Program-made: the position numbers and the translations under genes
The notes under the pieces: generated by a model
Told to the model about the DNA's origin: nothing
Databases searched by the model: none
What the model saw: the letters and a program-made list of their open reading frames with translations, nothing else
NCBI RefSeq assembly: GCF_003481985.1
Contig: NZ_QUMD01000002.1
Location: 1-64,000 of the forward strand
Direction: 5' to 3'
DNA from: Clostridium sp. OF09-36
GTDB lineage: Bacteria; Bacillota; Clostridia; Lachnospirales; Lachnospiraceae
DNA length: 64,000 nucleotides
Part shown: positions 58,466-64,000 of the stretch, piece by piece
Numbering within the stretch: position 1 is the first letter of the stretch
How the letters are laid out: each line of letters begins with the position of its first letter

Positions 58466-60078
58466 ATGCCTGTAAAGTATGTTTTCGTTACCGGCGGCGT
58501 TGTTTCCGGCCTCGGTAAAGGTATTACCGCAGCATCCTTAGGACGTCTGCTGAAAGCGCGCGGTTACAAAGTGACCATGCAGAAATTTGACCCCTATATC
58601 AACATCGATCCGGGTACCATGAACCCAGTCCAGCACGGTGAAGTGTTCGTCACCGATGACGGTGCCGAAACTGATCTTGACTTAGGACATTACGAGCGCT
58701 TCATCGATGAAAGTCTCACCAAAAACTCCAATGTCACCACCGGTAAGGTATACTGGAGTGTTCTCCAGAAGGAACGCCGCGGTGATTTCGGAGGAGGCAC
58801 GGTCCAGGTCATTCCCCACATTACCAACGAGATCAAGAGCCGCTTCCACCGCAACTTCTCAACCACAGAAACCGAGATCGCCATCATTGAGGTTGGCGGC
58901 ACCGTCGGCGATATCGAAAGCCAGCCGTTTTTGGAAGCGATCCGCCAGTTCCAGCATGAGGTTGGACATGAGAATGCCATTTTGATCCATGTTACCCTTA
59001 TTCCTTATTTAAAGGCCTCCGGCGAATTAAAGACCAAGCCGACCCAGGCAAGTGTAAAAGACCTGCAGGCTATGGGAATCTGGCCAGACATTCTGGTATG
59101 CCGCAGTGAGCATCCGTTAGATGATGGTCTGCGCAGCAAGATTGCCCTCTTCTGTAACGTACCGAAAACCCATGTACTCCAGAACCTCGATGTAGAGGTA
59201 CTTTACGAGGCTCCGCTTGCCATGGAGGAGGAACATCTGGCTGAGGTTGCGTGCCAGTGCTTAAACCTGCCATGCCCTGAGCCGGATCTGACAGAATGGC
59301 GTGCGATGATTGATGCCTGGAAGCACCCGGAAAAAGAGGTTACCGTTGCCCTGGTCGGAAAATATATCCAGCTCCACGATGCCTACATCTCTGTTGTGGA
59401 ATCCTTAAAGCACGGCGGCGTGGCAAACCGTGCCAGTGTCAACATCAAATGGATCGACTCCGAGACCGTAACTGCTGAGAATGTAAATGAGCTTCTTGGC
59501 GATGTCAGCGGTATTTTAGTCCCTGGCGGTTTTGGCTCCCGCGGCATCGAAGGAAAGATCCTTGCCATCAAATATGCCCGTGAGCATCAGGTTCCGTTCC
59601 TTGGCCTTTGCTTGGCATGCAGCTTTCCATCGTGGAATTTGCCCGCGACGTGATCGGCTACACCGACGCACACAGTGCAGAGTTAGATCCTTCCACGGTT
59701 CATCCGGTCATCCACCTGATGCCAGATCAGGATGGTATCGAGGATATCGGCGGCACCTTACGTCTTGGTTCCTACCCGTGTGTCCTGAATAAAGAGTCCA
59801 AGGCCTATGCACTTTATGGCACGGAAACCATTCATGAACGTCACCGTCACCGTTACGAGGTCAATAACGATTACCGCAACGTGCTCCAGGAACACGGCAT
59901 GATGCTCTCCGGTATTTCCCCGGATGGCCGCATTGTTGAGATGATCGAGCTCCCGGACCACCCATGGTTCGTGGCAACCCAGGCACATCCTGAGTTAAAA
60001 TCCAGACCGAACCGTCCGCATCCATTGTTCAGGGGCTTTATCGAAGCTTCCTTAAAATATCAGAAATCACAGAATTAA
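58466..60078 (+). CDS. pyrG: CTP synthase (one frame break)
   Basis: CTP synthase aminates UTP to CTP using glutamine. The N-terminal amidoligase domain is clear: TGGVVSGLGKGITAASLGRL, QKFDPYINIDPGTMNP, GEVFVTDDGAETDLDLGHYE. The C-terminal glutaminase has the nucleophile region GLCLGMQLSIVEFARD and HPELKSRPNRPHPLF. The frame breaks at about 59612; one lost G in TTGGCATG (to TTGGGCATG) restores LGLCLGMQ. Repaired length about 537 residues. The ATG follows AAGGAGGTTTTACC. Essential gene, so the break is probably an error. Confidence 0.96.
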
Positions 60079-60090
60079 CGTTAACCTTTA

Positions 60091-60130
60091 TGCCGCAGAG
60101 ATCATGGCTGGTCCCTGCGGCATTCTTTGT
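60091..60130 (+). terminator. Terminator after pyrG
   Basis: TGCCGCAG (60091-60098) pairs with CTGCGGCA (60115-60122) and is followed by TTCTTTGTATT. Confidence 0.75.
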
Positions 60131-60160
60131 ATTGCTTCACATTGTTTTCCGAACAGACAG

Positions 60161-60236
60161 TTACCAACACCGATTTTACACATTCCCATTACAGAAATTT
60201 ACCAGCATCGTTTTTACACATTCTCATTACAGAAAT
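60161..60236. repeat. Two tandem 38-bp repeats upstream of the wall-binding gene
   Basis: Copies 60161-60198 and 60199-60236 differ at only a few bases; each contains TTTTACACATTCYCATTACA. They end about 135 bp before the start of the choline-binding-type protein and may be binding sites for a regulator. Confidence 0.75.
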
Positions 60237-60370
60237 CGGTACACGTTTCCGCGTTATCTTACATTTTTCTGAAAAATAAGGGAAACCTCTTGAATCCGTG
60301 TTTTTGCAAGGTTATACTGGTTTATGAAAAAAACAAAATCCACAATAACCAAAGAAAGGACTTTTTGATC

Positions 60371-61168
60371 ATGAAAATAAAGCGCTATGTAGCTGCAGCT
60401 ATGGCTGCAGGTGTGTTAAGTACCGTAAGTCTTGCAACCGGCATCACTGCCCTGGCTGCAACCGGCTGGATCCAGAACGGAAATTCCTATGTCTATTACG
60501 ATGATAATGGCAGCTTACATAAAGGCTGGATCCAGACCAACGACGGCTACTACTATATGGATCTTTCCACCGGCGTTATGACCACCGGCTTAAAAAAGAT
60601 CAACGATAAATTATACTATTTCGGCTCCAACGGAATCATGCAGACTGGCCTGATCCACGATGCAGCCTCTGACAAATATTATTACGGACAGTCCGATGGT
60701 ACTCTTGTGATCGGCTGGCTCAATTTAGACGGCAGCTATTACCACATGGACGAAGATGGTTCCCTGGGTACCGGCTGGAAGACCATCAGCGGTTCCAGAT
60801 ACTACTTCGATCCGGCTTCCGGCAAATGCGCACTGAACATTGCAATGCCGATTGACGGAAACTGGTTCCTGTTTGGCGAAGACGGTAAAATGCAGACTGG
60901 CTTCCACAACGTAAACGGCGCAACCTACTACTTCGATCCGTCCAACGGCGTTATGGTTGCAGGCACCACCAAAACCATCAGCGGCGTAAGCTACACCTTC
61001 AACGCAGACGGAACCTGCACCACTACCCTGTCCGGTATTCCGTCCCATACAACTGGCACCGAGAGCAGCAATAACAGCCAGCAGAGCCAGCAGTCCTCCC
61101 AGGAAAGCACTGCAGACGCTGAGAACGGCAGACAGAATGTCATTGTAGCCGGTTCCTCCAGAAGCTAA
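60371..61168 (+). CDS. Secreted cell-wall-binding repeat (choline-binding-like) protein
   Basis: A 265-residue protein with a signal peptide (MKIKRYVAAAMAAGVLSTVS to about residue 31, ALAATGW) and seven or so degenerate cell-wall-binding repeats of the GW..NG..YYY..DG type (GWIQNGNSYVYYDDNGSLHK, GWLNLDGSYYHMDEDGSLG, TGWKTISGSRYYFDPASGK). The C terminus is Ser/Gln-rich (SQQSQQSSQES) without a catalytic domain, so it is a wall-associated structural or adhesion protein. The ATG at 60371 is reached through AAAGAAAGGAC; the open frame begins at 60104 but lacks a ribosome binding site there. Confidence 0.9.
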   Translation: MKIKRYVAAAMAAGVLSTVSLATGITALAATGWIQNGNSYVYYDDNGSLHKGWIQTNDGYYYMDLSTGVMTTGLKKINDKLYYFGSNGIMQTGLIHDAASDKYYYGQSDGTLVIGWLNLDGSYYHMDEDGSLGTGWKTISGSRYYFDPASGKCALNIAMPIDGNWFLFGEDGKMQTGFHNVNGATYYFDPSNGVMVAGTTKTISGVSYTFNADGTCTTTLSGIPSHTTGTESSNNSQQSQQSSQESTADAENGRQNVIVAGSSRS

Positions 61169-61212
61169 TCACCAGACGCGCCACCGGTATCTCACCGGTA
61201 TGAATTTGAAAT

Positions 61213-61258
61213 AAAAAAGTGGACACATTTCCCAAGGGATTTTGGTGTCCACTTTTTA
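61213..61258. terminator. Terminator after the wall-binding gene
   Basis: AAAAAGTGGACAC (61214-61226) and GTGTCCACTTTTT (61245-61257) form a perfect stem with an 18-nt loop, flanked by A- and T-runs. Confidence 0.92.
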
Positions 61259-61324
61259 TTTCATTCTTTTTCCTGCATGAGCTTCCAGCATCCGGGCATA
61301 CTGCCCATAAAGGAGATGATTTTC

Positions 61325-61618
61325 ATGAAGGATCTTGTTTTGCAAAATCTTGAGCTCGTAAGAAAAGCCCAGAATGAGCCATCCACGCTCCCACCGTCTA
61401 AAATGCCAAAAGAGCTGCCGCCGGAAGAACCGGCAGACAGCCCCAAAAAAGCACCTGTGCAGGACCCATACGGAACCGATGACCCGGACACGCTGGATGT
61501 CCGCGCCGCTTCCGTTACCGACTGCACCGGCCTGATTCCATCCGGCACCGATTCCAAAGCAGTTCTGGAATCCTATGCAGAGGTATACCATTATCCCGCC
61601 GATATTTTCCACGGATAA
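61325..61618 (+). CDS. Small Pro/Glu/Lys-rich hypothetical protein
   Basis: A 97-residue protein, MKDLVLQNLELVRKAQNEPS, with a proline-rich middle (KMPKELPPEEPADSPKKAP) and a C-terminal segment PSGTDSKAVLESYAEVYHYP. The ATG follows TAAAGGAGATGATTTTC, which favours this frame over two overlapping minus-strand frames that lack such a site. I recognise no family. It has no signal peptide or membrane segment and is probably a partner or regulator of something unknown. Confidence 0.6.
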   Translation: MKDLVLQNLELVRKAQNEPSTLPPSKMPKELPPEEPADSPKKAPVQDPYGTDDPDTLDVRAASVTDCTGLIPSGTDSKAVLESYAEVYHYPADIFHG

Positions 61619-61630
61619 TGCTTCCAAAAA

Positions 61631-62176
61631 TTAATAGCTTCCCTTTTTTAAAAGCTTCCGGAGATACGCAAAGGTCGTCTTCTCCCCGCGCAGCTTTAAC
61701 ATCATCAGGATTTTTTCCAGCTCCGCTTTCGTTTCCGGGTGCATCGCTCTATCCAGATAAGGGCGTTCTCTCTGGTAATAGTCCCATGCAGCCCCATCGG
61801 TATAATCTTTGCCCCGGTAAACCTTACATGCTGCGATCCGGTCCATGACCATTTCCACCAGATAATTTACCGGCATTTTCGCCCCGGCAATCCCCTGGCT
61901 GGTTTTTGAAAAATCCATCCAGTATTCAAAATGATGCTTATTCCGGCCCTTGTGGTGGAGCCATGCGGTAGAATAGCCCTTTTCTTCCCGTTCTGCCGCA
62001 TTCGGGCTGCGGTCTCCCTGGTAATAATGAACACCAGTCAGAAATTCTGCCGGGCTGTACTTTGAGAGATCATGAAGCAGTCCCTGTTTATATAACCCCA
62101 CACGAAAGCAGTTCTGCATGACCAGCAGCTTATGCTGTGTGATCGTACAAAAATGGTGCCACGCCTTATGCTCCAT
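61631..62176 (-). CDS. DUF5662-family protein
   Basis: A 181-residue protein with His/Asp-rich conserved segments: TQHKLLVMQNCFRVGLYKQG, LLHDLSKYSPAEFLTGVHYYQ, DRSPNAAEREEKGYSTAWLHHKGRNKHHFEYW. This fits DUF5662, whose HD-like pattern (H..HD...H) suggests metal binding, possibly a phosphohydrolase-type fold. Function not established. It lies between the small 61.3-kb gene (convergent) and hslO. Confidence 0.85.
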   Translation of the reverse strand: MEHKAWHHFCTITQHKLLVMQNCFRVGLYKQGLLHDLSKYSPAEFLTGVHYYQGDRSPNAAEREEKGYSTAWLHHKGRNKHHFEYWMDFSKTSQGIAGAKMPVNYLVEMVMDRIAACKVYRGKDYTDGAAWDYYQRERPYLDRAMHPETKAELEKILMMLKLRGEKTTFAYLRKLLKKGSY

Positions 62177-62255
62177 CCTTAAAACCTCCTAGTCTTTCAT
62201 GTTTCTTTCCTAACGATTCTGTCGTTTCACCATGATACACCAGCCACGATGCTTC

Positions 62256-63136
62256 TTAGCGGCTTGCTTTCTCCAGTAAGCCCTTCAGCTCGTCCACTGT
62301 AACCGGGTAGTGTTTATTGCAGAAATGACAGTTCATCTCGATGGTCTTACCTTCATCAATCATCTCCTGCAGTTCTTTCTTTCCAATGCTGATCAATGCC
62401 TTCTCTATGCGCTCCCTGGAGCAATTGCAGGCAAACTGCGCCGGCATCTTATCCAGGATCTCCAGACCGAAATCACCAAGAATATGTTCCAGGATCATCT
62501 CCGGGGTATTGCCTGCATCCAGCAGGGAGGTAATGGAGGTGATCTCCTTTAAGCGGGTCTCCAGGGTAGAAATAACCTCCTCAGAAGCTCCCGGGAGAAG
62601 CTGTAAGATAAATCCCCCCGCCTGGCGGACGGTGTTGTCCTTATTCATCAGCACGCCCAGGGCTACGCTGGAAGGAGTCTGCTCAGAGGTTGCAAAATAA
62701 TAGGTCAGATCCTCCGCAATCTCACTGGTCACCAGAATGGTCTGGCCGACATACGGCTCCTTTAAGCCGATGTCTTTGATCACGCTGAGCACGCCGATAC
62801 CCAGGCACCGCCAACATCCAGCTTCCCCTTCTCATTCGGCGGAAGCATAACCTCCGGATGGTAGGCATAGCCCTTCACATCTCCTTTGGAATCTGCCGTC
62901 ACAGTCAGACCGCCGATCGGACCGTCCCCCTCAATTTTAATGGTGAGAAGATCGTTGGCGCCCTTCATCATAACGCCCATCATGGCACCAGCCGTCAGAA
63001 GACGTCCTAACGCTGCGGTTGCCACTGGACTGGTATTGTGCGCCTGACGCGCATATTCGGTTAATTCTCTTGTAGTCGCAGCAAAGGCACGGATCTGTCC
63101 CTCGGCCGCAGTTGCTCTGATAATATAGTCTGACAT
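62256..63136 (-). CDS. hslO: Redox-regulated chaperone Hsp33 (one frame break)
   Basis: Hsp33 is a holdase activated by oxidation of a C-terminal zinc site. The N-terminal part reads MSDYIIRATAAEGQIRAFAA; the C-terminal part has FACNCSRERIEKAL and EMNCHFCNKHYPV, that is CxC and CxxC zinc ligands. The frame breaks at about 62790; one lost base restores VGGALGIGVLSVIKDIGLKEPYVGQ. Repaired length about 293 residues. The ATG follows AGGAGGAACGACAT. Confidence 0.94.
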
Positions 63137-63148
63137 ATGTCGTTCCTC

Positions 63149-63188
63149 CTTTTTATGGATACAATTCCCTTTTTATGGATACAATTCC
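63149..63188. repeat. 20-bp perfect tandem duplication upstream of hslO
   Basis: CTTTTTATGGATACAATTCC occurs twice in succession (63149-63168, 63169-63188), starting 12 bp upstream of the hslO ATG. The first copy joins the ribosome binding site region. Confidence 0.85.
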
Positions 63189-63230
63189 GGATTTTCTTTT
63201 CCGTCCATCTTTATGGGCAACACACATAAG

Positions 63231-63983
63231 TTATTTTCCGCATTCCCGCACAACAAAATAAACACGGTCACTGTCTTCTCTCGGCGGCTTTCTGGTAAAG
63301 GCATCATACACAGCTACAAGCTCCATGCCTGCCTCTTTCACAGCCTCCTTCACCTCGCTGATCTCAAAAGCCTTCTGGTAATGCGTCTCTTCATATTTAG
63401 AATACCGCCCATCCTCCTCACGGATAAACAGCGTCAGATCGTACTCATTGACCATTTCCGCTTCATCGAAATAGTTTTCCCAGATGAAGCTGCTTTCTTC
63501 CCGGTTCTCTGCAATCGTCTGCTCCCCTAACTGTTCCCGGTATTTGTAGACGGTATTCATATCAAAAATAAATACGCCCTTTGGATCCAGATAGTTGTTT
63601 GCAAGCTTTAAGACCTGCACCAGGTCCTCATGATCCTCCAGGTAATTCATGGAATCACAGATACTGACGATGGCGCGGACCGTACCATACAGTTCAAACT
63701 CCCGCATATCCTGCTGCAGATATAAAATCTGCTGCGGCTCTTCCATCTCATGCTCCAATGCTATCTCTAGCATCTCCTCGGAAAGATCCACACCGATCAT
63801 ATCGTAGCCCTTTTTTGCAAGAAGCCGCGTCAGCTTTCCGGTACCACATCCAAGATCCAAGACAAGACCATCCGTCACACCGTATTCTTTTAAAAGGCTG
63901 GTCACATAATCACACCAGTCCCTGTATGGAATATTGTCCATGAACAGATCGTACACAGACGCAAAACCTGTATATGCCTCCAT
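63231..63983 (-). CDS. Class I SAM-dependent methyltransferase
   Basis: A 250-residue methyltransferase of the type often found next to hslO in Firmicutes. SAM motif I is LVLDLGCGTGKLTRLLAKKG, then MIGVDLSEEMLEIALEH and a motif like MNYLEDHEDLVQVLKLANNY. It starts MEAYTGFASVYDLFMDNIPY after GAAGGAGGTTTGAAGC. The substrate is not predictable. It ends close to the start of hslO upstream sequence and the same strand suggests an operon. Confidence 0.9.
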   Translation of the reverse strand: MEAYTGFASVYDLFMDNIPYRDWCDYVTSLLKEYGVTDGLVLDLGCGTGKLTRLLAKKGYDMIGVDLSEEMLEIALEHEMEEPQQILYLQQDMREFELYGTVRAIVSICDSMNYLEDHEDLVQVLKLANNYLDPKGVFIFDMNTVYKYREQLGEQTIAENREESSFIWENYFDEAEMVNEYDLTLFIREEDGRYSKYEETHYQKAFEISEVKEAVKEAGMELVAVYDAFTRKPPREDSDRVYFVVRECGK

Positions 63984-64000
63984 GCTTCAAACCTCCTTCG

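Noticed and set aside
61256..61627. Minus-strand frames opposite the 61.3-kb gene
   Set aside because: The plus-strand frame has a strong ribosome binding site and they do not.

Overview
The window is chromosomal DNA from a low-to-mid-GC Gram-positive Clostridia, most likely a member of the Lachnospiraceae (genus not resolved). The evidence is the start of a 16S rRNA gene with a lachnospiraceal-looking V1 region, the classical origin order rpmH-dnaA-dnaN-yaaA-recF-gyrB-gyrA, strong AGGAGG ribosome binding sites, and families typical of that group: two-subunit class I fumarase, NfnAB, the GGGtGRT/NifU-like pair, DUF4321, DUF6472, DUF5662 and YqeB/YqeC.

Layout. 1-760: 5' end of a 16S rRNA gene (minus) with two strong promoters, then tRNA-Ser(GCU). 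755-11245 (minus): fumarase, gyrA, gyrB, recF, yaaA, dnaN, dnaA. DnaA boxes flank dnaA on both sides, which gives a bipartite replication origin. 11681-19368 (plus): rpmH, rnpA, yidD, yidC, jag, mnmE, mnmG, rsmG, the usual other arm of the origin. 19369-19882: a gene-free block with strong hairpins and a MITE-like palindromic element. 19883-24473 (minus): a DUF11 protein, a GntP permease with a CdaR-type regulator, and a metallo-beta-lactamase-fold hydrolase. 24792-31336 (minus): a complete, translationally coupled Wadjet (jetABCD) plasmid-defence operon. 31615-35737: pgi, a YdjM-like membrane hydrolase and two tandem Uma2-family nuclease-fold genes. 35814-43939 (minus): the GGGtGRT/NifU-like pair, NfnB/NfnA, DHFR with a divergent ThyX-like gene, and a YqeB-MocA fusion with YqeC for selenium-dependent molybdenum hydroxylase maturation. 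44052-55549: a YwaF-type membrane protein, two MATE transporters around two small DUF genes, and addBA. 55672-63983: a membrane-anchored FMN-binding-like protein, ftsH, pyrG, a cell-wall-binding-repeat protein, small proteins, hslO and a methyltransferase.

How the parts relate. The first 19 kb carries replication initiation, supercoiling and recombination, then ribosome/RNase P, membrane insertion and tRNA modification genes. Wadjet, AddAB and the Uma2 pair are the DNA-interaction and defence layer. NfnAB, fumarase, Pgi and the Moco/Se maturation genes fit an anaerobic fermenter.

Quality caveat. Fifteen conserved genes, including essential ones (dnaA, pyrG, mnmE, mnmG, ftsH-neighbour addAB), are interrupted by about twenty frame breaks. 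Every one can be repaired by restoring a single lost base, mostly in a short homopolymer. I read these as systematic single-base deletion errors in the sequence rather than pseudogenes, and I annotate the repaired genes over their full span. The best candidates for under-described biology are the GGGtGRT/NifU-like pair, the divergent ThyX-like/DHFR pair, the interspersed short palindromes in spacers, and the palindromic element near 19.6 kb.
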